This document shows positions 44,676 to 56,437 of a stretch of 64,000 nucleotides of DNA, piece by piece; within the stretch, counting starts at the first letter, position 1; every line of letters starts with the position of its first letter. The stretch lies in contig NW_022985551.1 in the NCBI RefSeq assembly GCF_010093815.1, forward strand, positions 1,599,311 through 1,663,310, read 5' to 3'. The notes under the pieces were generated by a model that was given only the letters and a program-made list of their open reading frames with translations, was not told where the DNA came from and ran no database searches. The translations under genes were made by a program, and so were the position numbers. The stretch comes from Pseudovirgaria hyperparasitica (lineage: Eukaryota > Ascomycota > Dothideomycetes > Acrospermales > Acrospermaceae).

Positions 44676-46013
44676 TCATACAGATTGGACATGGAATGCT
44701 TGTATGCCCAACAATGATAATTCCTCGCGCATCTCTTCAAGGTTTGGGCAGACCGTATCGCGTTGCGTCTCGCTGTGACTGTCTCTCCGGTGTCCATCCT
44801 TCGTGTTTGTGGTCGACGCTATTGGAACTTGCTCACTTTCACGAACTGAAAGCACTGGTGGCCTGATTATGAGCATAAGTCTTTTGAGGTTCGGAGCTCT
44901 CGTTCTTTGGCGCGATATCAGCTGCATGATCCGAACAGTCGAGCGAGGCGAATCCGTGTAAACTTCCAGAAGTTCCAATGCCGGGAACATCAACACACTC
45001 AGGAGTTCAGGATCCATTCCTGGCCATCCAATGCCGAAATGTGTAACACTCGAACGAAAAAGAAGATCTTGCAACGCAGCCAAACTGTCAGCTGTAGGAG
45101 GAAAATCCAGATTGATCTTCACAGATTGTATGGAGTGATTGTGGTGGTGCTTGACAGCATCAATATAATCTTTGGTAAAGAAGGTGTAGGGCGCATCGGA
45201 CCATAGAGCGCACTCATGGAACGAAATTGAACGCAAGTTGTTGATGTGTTCTAGAAGGTTCGAGGTGAAGGAGCGACCGATATGGCAGGAGCCTGTGGGA
45301 GGGATACGGCTGCCGTGTGTAGTCTCGAAAGAGCAGGGGCCAATCTGTATATCGTGCAAGTGATGAAGACCTGATAGAATCTTCGCCAGCTCGTGAGGCG
45401 AACTTTGAGCGAAACCTGTGAACCGCAACGAGCGGAGATTATGCAGCGAAGCAACGAATTGCATTGACTGATGGTCTCCATACCAGGCTAAAGACATCAA
45501 GTTTGCGAAATGCTGTCCTAATGTGTTTAAGACGTGGTTCTCAAATTCCAGAAAAAGCTTGCTCGGTCGGATGATTCGGGGACTTGTGAGACTCAAAGCT
45601 TTGATGTTGGGTAATCTTGTCATGATCGTGGATATAGCTTGCAATTCTCTTTCGTACGCGCCCCATTCAATGTCTGTTGATGAATGGTCGATCTCCTGTT
45701 GTGACGCGGGCGCCGATTGATCTACGTCGACAAGGCACAATGTCATGGTGGTAACATAATGTAGGTGCTCGGTGCCGACCGATTTTGCCCATCGTAACAA
45801 TGCCCCCTGAGACTTGAAAGTCAATGGCCGCTTGAAAAGGAATTGGTAGGCCTCATCATGAATTGCTCGACAGGTCTGTAGAAGTTGGAAGTCGTCTTTT
45901 GATGTTAGAAGGACGCTCTCGTAGATTTGCTCCCGCAGTTCCAGGGGAAGGCCAAAGAGTGACCTCATCTGGGACTGAGAAGGCATTTTGAGTTTGCCGT
46001 TGTGACTGATCAT
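44676..46013 (-). CDS. F-box-like/leucine-rich protein
   Basis: Single exon, 445 residues from the first ATG at 46013 (a second ATG nine codons on is also possible). Residues about 20-36 read LFGLPLELREQIYESVL, the LPxELRxxIY signature common in fungal F-box-like and related N-terminal domains. TCRAIHDEAYQFLF then continues the helix pair. The remainder has irregular leucine-rich segments (NIKALSLTSPRI, NLRSLRFTGF, LHDIQIGPCSF, NLRSISFHEC) that suit a substrate-binding LRR. Such proteins act as adaptors of SCF ubiquitin ligases or have unknown roles. It is isolated in a gene-poor stretch. Confidence 0.7.
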   Translation of the reverse strand: MISHNGKLKMPSQSQMRSLFGLPLELREQIYESVLLTSKDDFQLLQTCRAIHDEAYQFLFKRPLTFKSQGALLRWAKSVGTEHLHYVTTMTLCLVDVDQSAPASQQEIDHSSTDIEWGAYERELQAISTIMTRLPNIKALSLTSPRIIRPSKLFLEFENHVLNTLGQHFANLMSLAWYGDHQSMQFVASLHNLRSLRFTGFAQSSPHELAKILSGLHHLHDIQIGPCSFETTHGSRIPPTGSCHIGRSFTSNLLEHINNLRSISFHECALWSDAPYTFFTKDYIDAVKHHHNHSIQSVKINLDFPPTADSLAALQDLLFRSSVTHFGIGWPGMDPELLSVLMFPALELLEVYTDSPRSTVRIMQLISRQRTRAPNLKRLMLIIRPPVLSVRESEQVPIASTTNTKDGHRRDSHSETQRDTVCPNLEEMREELSLLGIQAFHVQSV

Positions 46014-47849
46014 GCACACAGCGAGGAACAAAGATTCTAATTGAGGTGGATTATGGACGAATATAAGCGAGCTGCAGCTAATCAGAGGGTCTGAAGGGAA
46101 TCACCCAATAGTGGTGATTGATGGTGATAAGTACAGGGCAAGACAAACCTCGACTCAACTAACACCTGAGTAGGCGGCGGTCCATATCAGGCAAAGCTCC
46201 TCTTGATCCAGCCCTGGAGTGATCCGCCCAACGCGGCGTTACACAAGCCTCCGCGGATTCCCACCCAGTAATCCCAAACTGTGCAACGCGCTATTTCGAA
46301 CGATGCTTCTCGAAAGATGGATGCGAGACGCGATCCAGATTATGGACTAGACATGCGCAGGTGTCTTCATGGCTTCCAAGGTTCGCCTGCCATCCCTCGT
46401 AAGCAGCACACCTCTTGTAGCTGTAGTGCTTGCCGATCAACATTTCAGTGCTTGGACCAGATCTTCCCTTGGAACGTGCGGTGACTGGTGACATGTAAGA
46501 ACCTGTTGATCACATCATAGTACTTCCAATTGTACGGCTCGCCCCAGAACTGTACAGGCACAGAGCATTTACAAGTACATCTGTGTGGATTTTAGGGTAC
46601 AGGTAGTGTAACGGCCGTTATCGAGAGTAATAGTGGTCCGGAGGAAACCCCAGTTTCGATATATGTATGTAGAAGTACGGTATCAAGGCTTAGGATCAAT
46701 GAAGGATAGACTGAGCGGGCCGTTGCCCATATTTCCAGCCGCTCGGCTCTGAGTCAAGTCGCGCCTAAGTCGTAACCAATCATCACAGTTCATGAATGGC
46801 ATTATCACCGTAGATACAAGCTGTCATCATTGCGATGGAGTTGTGGTGGCTGCATCCACAGTCATAAATGTACGGTTGTTATAATCCACCGCCTGCGTGC
46901 AAAGCGTCCTCGATATCGGCATTGAGCTGCCGCTAGGATCGGAAACATCCACGACAGCGTTGGCTACGCGGTAGTAGAATACATATAATTTCCGTAAGGG
47001 GGCCTTCCTGGTCCGATTCCAATAGCGGATGTGGTATGTGCAAGCGGCCGGGTGGTCGCTAAAGAGTGCAGCTGAGTGAACCACATAGTCATTAGAAGTC
47101 GGCTCGTTGACTTCAGTCTGTGGCTATAAGATGGCGCAGGAGGAGACTGGTATCAGTTTGGGTTGTGGAGTGCATGTTGTTCGTAAACCTGCAATACTGG
47201 CCTTCCTTTGCTCAATGAGAGACCAGAAAGAACGAGATACCAACGTATTAGTAATAATTACGGACCGGTAAGAAGACGATTAGCTAACTTCCCGCTTGGG
47301 CATAGCGGAACTGGGGTATTATCCTTAGTCAGTTCTGTTCCCATACCTTTCGTTACGCAGCCAAGGTAGATGAAAATTTATATTATTTTATAGCCTGAAA
47401 CGATATACCAGCAAGTGTGTGGGCATAGGAGGCCATTTACGTCATACTTTGAAGCTAGCATCGTTTAATTAGTACTACTCAAAAGTGGTCTCCGCTGTAA
47501 AGAAATGAAAGATAATTACAATGCCGAGATAGATAGATGATAGTTCATTCATCTCAAATGACTATCACTCCTGCCGTACTGCTTAGCAGGATGTCCGTCT
47601 CAGGATGGAAGAATAACAGCCAAACGTAGCATATGCTTGCGGACCTCAGCATTCTCAAAGGAGAACGGAAGAGCGACCAACGACACATGATTTATGCTTG
47701 TATTAGTCAGACGCTATGATATATGTATCCGGAAGTCCCCAAAAAACGAGAAGGAAGCATTTGAGCTACAGGTTCAGTGGTGGTACATGGGTCTATCTTT
47801 CGCTTCCTAAAAACCAGATCTGGAATAACAGAGAAAGAACACCTGTGCC
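46014..47849. other. Gene-poor region
   Basis: About 1.8 kb. Only one minus-strand frame (46827-47126) looks somewhat protein-like and is listed separately. Otherwise nothing is recognised. Confidence 0.45.
46827..47126 (-). pseudogene. Possible exon or gene remnant, unknown
   Basis: An open minus-strand frame of about 100 codons ending at 46827 and lacking a convincing ATG. The text looks protein-like (TEVNEPTSNDYVVHSAALFS, ACTYHIRYWNRTRKAPLRKL, YVFYYRVANAVVDVSD). Acceptor-like AG sites lie at its 5' end, but I could not find a good first exon. It may be the last exon of a small gene, a remnant, or chance. Confidence 0.2.
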
Positions 47850-49295
47850 TCATACTTTTAATAGCCTGGCTGCGTAATCAACAATAAGCTGCTCCGTGGG
47901 AAATGCCATCTCTTCAAGTTTCTGCGCATATGGAGTAGGAACTTCGGCACCAGTGACGCGAACCGGTGGCGCATTCAAGTAATCGAAAGCGTATTCGCAT
48001 GTGAGAGCCATGATCTCAGCTCCGACACCGAAGGCAGGAAACCCGGACTCAACCGCCATCAAGGCGCCTGTCTTCTTGACAGACTTGATGATAGCCTCGA
48101 CATCCATTGGCTTAACGGAGCGCAGATTGATAACCTCTGCTTCCACACCATATTTCTTCTTGAGCTGTTCAGCGGCAACCAAGGATTGACCAACACAACG
48201 AGAGAGTGTGACGATTGTTAGATCCTTGCCCGGCCGTTCGATCTTTGCTTTGCCGAACTATAACATCAATGAGCCATGGAGTTTACACACTTAAGCGAGT
48301 ATTGGCTTACTGGAATAACGAAATCATCGCTCTGTGCCTCTTCGCTCATCGGGAACGGCAGACCGTACAGAAGTCTGTACACATAAGTTACACGTGTCTC
48401 GGTCCTGCGCGAAAGGTGTACTTACTCGTTCTCAAGGACAACCACCGGATTTGGATCCCGGATGGCGGCCTTGAGAAGGCCCTTGGCATCCTCCGCGCTG
48501 TACGGTGACACGACTTTGAGACCAGGAATGCTTCCGTACCACGCAGAATAGTCTTGCGAATGTTGTGCGGCAACACCGGCGGCGAAGCCGTTCGGTCCAC
48601 GGAACGTGATGTTGCAGGGCTGAATACCACCAGACATGTAATGGGTCTTGGCTGCGGAGTTGATGATCTGGTCGATAGCCTGCATGGCGAAGTTGAAAGT
48701 CATGAACTCGCACTGGAAAAGGTTAATTTCTCCACAACGAGGATTGAGATATAGCTACAACTTACCACAGGGTGTAATCCAGCCAGAGCAGCACCAACTG
48801 TCAGACCACAGAAACCAGACTCTGTAATTGGGCTGTCGATGACACGCTTCTCGCCAAATCTGTCCAGCAAACCCTTTGTAACCTTGTATCTGTCATCGAT
48901 ACCATTGTTAGCACCAGCACCAGTAATTTCTTGGTTGCAAATATTTACGAGGCAGCTTCAGACGGATTGCGAGGATAATGCTGCTAGAATGTGCGTTCTG
49001 CTCCCTCTGACCACGATTAATTTCAGGATGAGAGTGAGACCTACGCTCCATTATACTGTGCAACCTCTTCACCGAGAACGAAGACTTTCTCATTCCTCTC
49101 CATCTCCTCAGCCATTGCCTCATTCAGCGCATCTCGCACAGTCATCTCCTTGGTCCCGCTGGGGGTGGCATAGTGTCTTGTCCGCGCAATCGTCGGCGCT
49201 GAAGCTACCGGGCGTAGGAGTCGGGGAGCTATCGTTGGTCTCGAGAGACATCGCGAGACAGGAAGGAGGCGACTGGAAATGCGTGCGGCTGACAT
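47850..49295 (-). CDS. PDB1: Pyruvate dehydrogenase E1 component subunit beta, mitochondrial
   Basis: Five exons: 49295-49045, 48889-48766, 48712-48426, 48374-48311 and 48257-47850; 377 residues. The N-terminus [20 protein letters not shown] is a mitochondrial presequence. The mature part is classic E1-beta: [68 protein letters not shown] and [17 protein letters not shown]. With E1-alpha it forms the thiamine-diphosphate-dependent decarboxylase of the pyruvate dehydrogenase complex in the matrix. Intron 1 is 155 nt, longer than the others (51-53 nt). It is an isolated housekeeping gene within a gene-poor region. Confidence 0.95.
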
Positions 49296-50485
49296 CACTA
49301 CGGGTTGAGAGAAGAGGAAAATATTTAAACCGGAAGAGAGAACTGAATTCCCGCAGCGATGGTGTTGCTGGTGAGCTTGAGTTGAGATAATTAGAGCTCA
49401 AGTGGAATTTCTCAACTCCGGACCGCCTGAGCCTGGCTTTTCGCGCTAGCGCTCATCCCAACGGCCCAACAACGTGCGGTCCCGATAGATAGCCTAAAAC
49501 GCGCTGGCTACATAATACCTGGTAATGACTTTCTTCTACACCTCAGCCAACTAGTTCTAGCGTTTCTATCAAAATCCACAAGGCAACGCCGCGCGTAATT
49601 AGACTGACGGTATGGCGTATACACGCTCGTCCAGAGGCTATTATTTCCTTACTGAAGAGCTTCATAACGCATACGGACGAATATCGCAGCTGAACGCCGG
49701 TCCAGCAGGACCATCAGAGGCTCATCTCTTGGCACGTGAGGACTTTCCCGACACAAAGTTTCTCCATGCTTACAACGAATGTACTGTTCTTAACATGTCT
49801 AGACATATAGTCGCGGTGATATCTTCAACAACCAGTTTTCCACGCCGCGTCAGAGACAGTGGACGGGCGGCATGGCATAAATCTGTCATCGATAATTCTA
49901 ATTCGTCACTACAGCTGCTACGACTCATTGACATTATTCGCATTTGTCGATTCGACATGCCAGATATATGGTGTGCTTTTGAGGTTGGACGCCTCACCAA
50001 GCGTGATGTGGTGCACATTGGCTGCAGCTAGCGAATTTCTCTAAAGTCCTCGCCACAAGGTGTGACTGATAGAGCAACGTACCGCTCAAATCGACTTCTG
50101 TGACCTGGTGAGAGCAGTCAGCCCAGTCATGGACTTAAGCTATGTGACAGTGGCGTAATGAAGGCCATTCATTGACTCAATGCTGTCCAGCGCTCGCAAT
50201 GTCTGTGCAACTAGTCATTCTCCGCTGGGCCGCTCCGTGACCGGCCAACACCATGACGATGGTCAGACCATCGTCAAACCAGCTTGCATGGTAGTTCTAC
50301 TAAGTTCTGATTCGATTACCGGAAGTCGTTACCAACTGTTTGGAAGGCGAATGGTGTTGGTAAAGACCGGAGAATTGAATCAATACCCAAAGTATGGAAA
50401 CAAACAGAGCTATCATAAGTCTAAACATCTTCCTTCCTTCCTTCCTTTCCTTCCCTTCACCGTCCTATTTATTTTTTCACACATC
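49296..50485. other. Gene-poor region
   Basis: Includes the PDB1 promoter. A plus-strand frame of 139 codons from the ATG at 49612 has no recognisable motif. A CT-rich stretch with ccttcc repeats near 50430-50460 precedes the small Cys-rich frame. Confidence 0.4.
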
Positions 50486-50680
50486 ATGTGCATTCAACTC
50501 GCCTTCAAATGGCCCTGCGGGCATGCTCTTCCAAGCTCCCTGCTTGTATGCGATCGAGCTCGGATGCCGTGGACGTCTACGACGCCACCCTGTCTATTAC
50601 CCCAACTCCGCGTCATTCAGACCAAGGTCGGATGCTGTCCTTGTGCTGCTGCATGCTCCTGGTTCCCCTCCAAGCTATGA
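50486..50680 (+). CDS. Possible small Cys-rich protein (MC...CGH type)
   Basis: A 64-residue frame after a CT-rich leader and a TATTTATTTT box. It reads MCIQLAFKWPCGHALPSS, then further cysteines ending in VGCCPCAAACSW. The MC...CGH...C...CPC arrangement resembles the N-terminal region of the Cys/His-rich gene at 10475-11284 and many small fungal proteins of unknown function. An intron or a longer C-terminus cannot be excluded. Small size makes this uncertain. Confidence 0.4.
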   Translation: MCIQLAFKWPCGHALPSSLLVCDRARMPWTSTTPPCLLPQLRVIQTKVGCCPCAAACSWFPSKL

Positions 50681-53600
50681 AGAGGCACTTGAAGACCGAC
50701 TTTCCATATTTCTAGCTTGTCATCACTTCTCGAAGTCTGTAAATAGGGTTCGGAGCATTTCAAAAATCCGAGGCACAATCATATCCTACAACTCCCAAAG
50801 GCTGAGAAACACGTACGACACAGCTCAAGACCACTAGCTGAAATCAACGTTTTGGACGCCTACGTCGGCAGTGTCCTCTACCATTCGTTATCGCCGATAC
50901 CTTCCGAAATAAGTACGACTTGTAAAGCGATTACAAGGCAACGTTATACAGATAGGGGGATATCACTGAGGTAGAAGCCCTCATCCGTCAAAGACACATA
51001 TCTTCATTTCCATGCAGCTGGTTTTTGTGGACTTGAGCATTATATGAAGCTCCTAAAACTTGAACGCAAGGTTGTGGAACCGACAATATCTCTTAAGGCT
51101 TGTCTTAATCCTTGATGCCTACGGCACAAGAAGACGGGGATTGTACTCATCTGCAAAACCCTTGCATCGCTAGGAAGAGGCGAAGTATCGAAACGAAGGA
51201 AAGCCGTTACGGGGCGATGTAAATACTACGTTGGTGATGAAGACAATCATGCTCTCTGTTATAAGTCATATGGAAACTCGATATCTCTTTAATATCAGCT
51301 ACACAGTCTTAAACCCTATCGTAGGCATATATGTAGTCACATGATCAGCTTAGCAGACAATATAATAGTGCTATGACAGGTTTATGTATACAGTCTATTC
51401 ATTACTCACGTGTATATGCTGTGATTATAGAACCTTATAGTGGTACATGTTTGCGGCGCAGCGCAACCGTATGTCTGCATAGAGTCCAGGCGTCAGGCAG
51501 CCACCAACGCCGTACAAGTACAGACGACTGCTGCGCCCGATCAGAGAGATATGGAACGCTATTGGGAAATTTACATGCCAGGGTCTCCGGATCTTTTACC
51601 CATCTAAGACGTAGGAATTCTGAAAAATCTTCACGCTCGTTGCGGCGCAGTCTTCCAAGTCCCAGCCTCTGTTATCCAAGAAATAGGTATTTGTCACTTC
51701 AATTCCGAATTCTAGCTTGGAACACGTGGGGGACGTACTCCTTCGTTGACTCTAAAGTAGAAGGTTGGATTGGCCATATTGTACTACATTACCTGTACAT
51801 ACTATTACTTGACGCAGTTATCAAAAGCTGTATTAAGCAACCAGCCAAAAACATAGACACTTGGATAAGAGCCAGTGAGCAAAACGCAACGAATGCCATA
51901 CTCAGCGAGCTGCTAGGTTCGCTCAGTTGATTAGTTGCCCTCGTAGATGTGATCTTGAAGGGCGATGAGTGCGATTCTGTGCGACAGATCATTGCTCAGC
52001 AACCTGGCATTCATTGCATTTCTTAACAGACTCAATGCACCTTCGAAAGCACGTTCAGGACCTCCTTACGATAAGAGATGACTCCATGACGGTCTCTTGC
52101 TAAACCTGCGCTCAGAACACAAGATATATGTGAGAGTAAAGCCGATCGTATTGAGTGAGTTGTAAGAATTGTGAACTTGTATCATGATATATACATTTAC
52201 ACTTAGTCACCAGTGCTACTGCCTAGTGCGCCATTATAACTTCCACGATAGACTGTTACGTCAATGCCTTGGGTAACGGAATGGCTTCGACTCGATGCTC
52301 TGTACTGCAAAGTGCAAGCAAGATCGCATAGATCGAACCATCCGCCCATGTATGAGAGCACGAAAATGGCGAAGCTTCGACTGCGATATATGCGGAAGCT
52401 AGTACTGTTCGTGTGGAAGAAAAAAAAAGCTTGAAGTCGATCATGCATGCTATAGGACAAGCAAGTCTAGGGTAGCTAGTGACGTGCATCTCGACTCAGA
52501 AGTTCGGAACTGCAGAGGAAAGGTCTGTATTATCAGGCAGCCCATAGCTAGATACAGAACTAGGAATGTCAGTTGAAGTGGTCGCTACTTACGAGGACGC
52601 TTGCGTGGTAATGGTACAGAATGATTGAACACTCCTTTCGACCAGCCAGTCGAAGAGCCACTGCTGAAGCACTTCCAGCACCTCGCCACTGCAGGTCTTG
52701 TAGGACCTTAAGGCATACCTATAGCAGCGCAAGAGGAGGAATTCAGAGACTGGATTCAGAAAGCGACAAGGTGCTAGTAATGAGAAGATCAAGACACTTA
52801 TGCACACTGCACGAGCGCCGGTGTACCCAATCCAGTAAGGAGGGTCGTAGAAACGATTCAAGGAGACCAACTGGGCATTTCTGGATCAGGATGGGTAACG
52901 AAAATCCGCCAGGGCTCGATCATAAAGCCCATCAACAATGGTTAGTGTTGAGAGGTGGATTTGACCGATCCGCCCGGTTCACGTATACGGGTATGAATAT
53001 ATGATGTTACAGGGTGTAAGATCTCTTCGGACAGCTGCTTCTATGGCTCAGTTAAGGTATACGATATACGATCTCTGTCGGATTCCACTTTCTGAGGACA
53101 CTCTCCGTCAATTTACATGCCACTTCGTCGATCAGTAGTTCGTACCTGCCAGAAAGTCTGGAAACGAAATTCCAACCCGCCCAGAGGATTCATCACAAAC
53201 GAAACTAGCCCACCGGTGAAACTTCCAAGAGGCGCCACAGGAACATACAGCCTGGACACTGGAGGAGAAAGCCTTTCCTCATATCTCCACCTCCCATCGA
53301 TTTTTCCGTCTTTGTCTCGAGGCCGCTCCCGCGCGACCCACCAGGACCCACAGGATCACTATATATCTCTTGGCACCAGATATCGTCATTCTAGGGACTT
53401 TTGCTGCTTCAAAGCATGACTGGACATTTGTTTGTAACGCAGAATGATTACCTAGGCTCACATCGCGCAGAGCTTACGTCTGAGGGCCTGTTTGGAGCAA
53501 GGATATGTAGGCGATGTTGGATTGGTGGCAGGCCTGGCATGCTTATTACACGCCTCGCCTGGACGGCATTATTCGCATGCAAAGGCGGGTGGTTTAGAAG

Positions 53601-53721
53601 CCAAGAAAATGGGACGGAGCATTGGGATGAACCAATCAGCTACCATTTTGAGATATTAGAGAAATACGTATAAGAAGTAGTAGAGAGCCAGATCTCATAT
53701 TCAAACAGCAATAGAGCAATC
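50681..53721. other. Gene-poor region
   Basis: About 3 kb without a supported gene. Frames such as 51373-51930 (+), 52589-52870 (-) and 53117-53419 (+) show no domain and could be chance or decayed genes. The last 200 bp should be the promoter of the GH105 gene. Confidence 0.45.
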
Positions 53722-54937
53722 ATGAAAGCACAAATCGTTCTCTTTATTGCAGGAATTGCCTCAACTGCTTCCGCAGTGACAGCCGTGAAGCCCTACTCGC
53801 AATGGATGGCTGACTCGTTCATCGCTCGAGGCGTGGCGAAGGAGAAGTCGTATACCTTTCCAACACTCTATCGTGGATTCGAGATGGTGTATAATGCGAC
53901 GCGCAACACCAAGTACTCTACCTTCGTTCAGACGCAGGTTGACGCAGTATTAACGGACAATGCAACCTCACCACTGATCGGGTGGAACTTTGGCAGGTCG
54001 CACCTCGACGATATCAAGATTGGCAGTAGCATACTCGATCTGTATGCGAGGACCAAACAGGCAAAATATAAGACTGCGGCGGATTTTCTGCGGCAAAGAT
54101 TGAACCTGCATCCAAGGACTGCCTCTGGAGGGTTCTGGCACAAGGTAATTCAACTTACGCATCGGTCAATGCGGTATGAACTGATTGCAATGACAGATTC
54201 CGGAGTATCCCAACCAGATGTGGCTTGATGGTCTGTTTATGCAGAGTGACTTCTACGCTCGATACACGTCGTTCTTCGATTCCAGTAATGTTACTGCCTG
54301 GAACGATATTGTACACCAGTTCGAGCTGATTGAGGAGCACACGCGCGACCCAGAAAGTGGACTGCTCTTCCACGGCTATGACGAAAGCAAGGTCGCAGTT
54401 TGGGCTGATCCAGTGACTGGAGCATGCCCACACATTTGGGACAGAGCAGTTGGCTGGTACGCTATGGCACTACTTGATGTCCTGGACTATTTGCCGAAGT
54501 CAAACCCAGGTTACGCAAAGTTAAAGGGATACTTCACAACCCTCGCAGCCGCTATCATTGAATCGCAGGACAGTGCCACAGGCGGATGGTGGTTGGTGAT
54601 GGATGAGCCATATCCTGGACAGGCTGGAAATTACATCGAGTCCAGCGGTGTTTCCATGTTTACATACAGCATGTTAAAGGGAATCCGTAAAGGCTTTCTC
54701 CCGAAGTCCACATATGAGGCGCCAGCACGTAGGGCTTACCAGCTAATGCTCGACAAATTCGTTACAAATAGCGGAGTCAATAATACGCTGAATTGGGAAG
54801 GGACCGTGGAAGTTGGGAGTTTGGGTGGTAATGGTACGTACGAGTACTACATCGCTCAAAAGATTGCACAGAATGATTTCAAGGGGGCGGGCCCCTTCAT
54901 ATATGCCTCGATAGAGCTTGAAAAGCTTGATGCCTAA
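53722..54937 (+). CDS. Secreted GH105/GH88-like unsaturated glucuronyl/rhamnogalacturonyl hydrolase
   Basis: Exons 53722-54144 and 54197-54937 (52-nt intron) give 387 residues. A signal peptide MKAQIVLFIAGIASTASA is clear. The alpha/alpha-barrel family is shown by GWNFGRSHLDDIKIGSSILD, TASGGFWHKIPEYPNQMWLDG (the Asp at about 152 is the expected general acid), DPESGLLFHGYDESK, WDRAVGWYAMALLDVLDYLP and NYIESSGVSMFTYSMLKG. These enzymes hydrate and release the unsaturated uronic acid left by pectin lyases. It suggests a plant-cell-wall-degrading lifestyle. It stands at the edge of the gene-poor region. Confidence 0.9.
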
Positions 54938-55074
54938 GGTGTGCCTTAAGTTGTCCGGAGGGAAGCAAATTGTTGTGTCCTGCTTTTCATCGATCATTCT
55001 CCTGCTTGTAGCAGTATTTGATATCCTGGTATTGGCCATGCTCTTTGGCTCAAATTATTATGCTTGTCCAGACA

Positions 55075-56068
55075 TCATTTGTCGCGTGCTGTGACGGTGA
55101 AACCACGGGTCATGAAATCAGTGTTCTTGCCTGAAGCTCTGTTATTGGATGTGAAAAGGCTCTTGAGATTTTCGTTGGGGTTGATTTTTCTTTTCTTGTT
55201 CCTTTCGTCTTGCTCGGCCATGACTTTCGCAGTGAGAGAGGCCGTAGCAGAGTTCTTGATGTGTCCGGAATTCTTTTCGCCATTCAGCGTCATAGAAGAG
55301 CTTTTTGCTTCAGCTTTGTCGGCATGCTTCTTCCTTTTCTTACTACCGCTTTGCTTCTTCAAGGAGTGGGCTAGACCCTGTTCTTTCAGAGTCGTTTCTC
55401 TGAGAAGAAGACGCGCAATATCCGTCTCTTCGGTCGGCAAGATTGGAACAACATCGTTTGATGCATAGGGTCCTTCACACTACAGTTTGTTAGATCTGGA
55501 CGTATATTATCTCACTTCGAGAACATACCTGTGGGCACTTCTCGCCAGAAACCTCTTTTATAGCTGCGGCCACGAATGCATGACCACATGGTACGATATA
55601 GACTGCTTTAGCGCCTGGTCCTAAGGGCTTATTTGTAAGTGGACATTTCCACTTTGGGGGCTTATTTGCTTTGTTGTTTGCTCCAGCTGCATCTTCGTCT
55701 TCGTCTATCACAAACTTGACCTCTACAATATCCTTGAGACTCTTCACACTCCCTTCCAAAATCTTGTCGGCTTCCTCTTTGCCACGACTATCCTCTGACG
55801 GTAGGAGGTACTCGAGTATCGTTTCCTTGTTGTATAGTCTGCCTGCGCAATCCGAGACCACTGGCACTTCTAGCGGACGGTTGCTGATAGGATCAGTAGT
55901 CCAGAGAAATTCTTGCTTTTCCTGGCGAGTTTCTTTGAGCTGCGCAGTTGTCGGGTTTCTGGCAGCTTCTTTCACGAGCTCTCTGCGAGTTGGAATACTG
56001 GTTGCGGTTAGATTGAGTAGTATATGAGAACCTATTATGAATACTCACCTGCCTCCATCGTTGCCCAT
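55075..56068 (-). CDS. RTF2: Replication termination factor 2 (Rtf2) family protein
   Basis: Exons 56068-56049, 55997-55529 and 55479-55075 give 297 residues; the first encodes MGNDGG plus two bases. The N-terminus continues SIPTRRELVKEAARNPT. TTDPISNRPLEVPVVSDCAG and RLYNKETILEYLL are Rtf2 signatures, followed by a divergent C2HC2 RING-like part (WKCPLTNKPLG, VPCGHAFVAAAIKE, EKCPQCEGPY). The C-terminus is Lys-rich. In fission yeast Rtf2 acts at stalled forks and in splicing; it is nuclear. Divergent from ETF-QO with a 369-bp gap. Confidence 0.9.
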
Positions 56069-56437
56069 GACCAGTCGAAGTAGCCGAGTTGACGATCCTT
56101 ATCACGTTCGAAGGTGGAGTGTATCTCAAATGACCTCCCAGGTACTGTAGAGGACAGTGGTGGATCCACTCGCGCATGCTAGCGTGTATCAGTTGTTGCC
56201 TCAGGCCTCATGAGCCGCGAGCAAGCGACGTTTGATAATTGCTGGCACAGGATTGGAGGGGAAAGCTGGCTCTTCTCCAAGTTTACCGATATCACCATCA
56301 GGGCCATTGCTCGACCTCGGGCTAAAGACTTAGGACCCACAGCATTCTAAGCATGCTCACAAAGTAGCTTTCTCTCGCACGCCTCTTGCCTGGTGATCCA
56401 CATGTCCTTTGCTTCTCTATTGTGACCGCTTGTAGCT
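56069..56437. other. Divergent RTF2/ETF-QO promoter region
   Basis: No gene or distinctive element recognised. Confidence 0.45.

Noticed and set aside
49612-50031. 139-codon plus-strand frame with an ATG
   Set aside because: No similarity to a known fold, no leader signals; kept only as a note in the intergenic entry.
51373-51930. 185-codon plus-strand frame
   Set aside because: Composition uneven, Cys/Arg/Ser-rich, no domain and no splice context.
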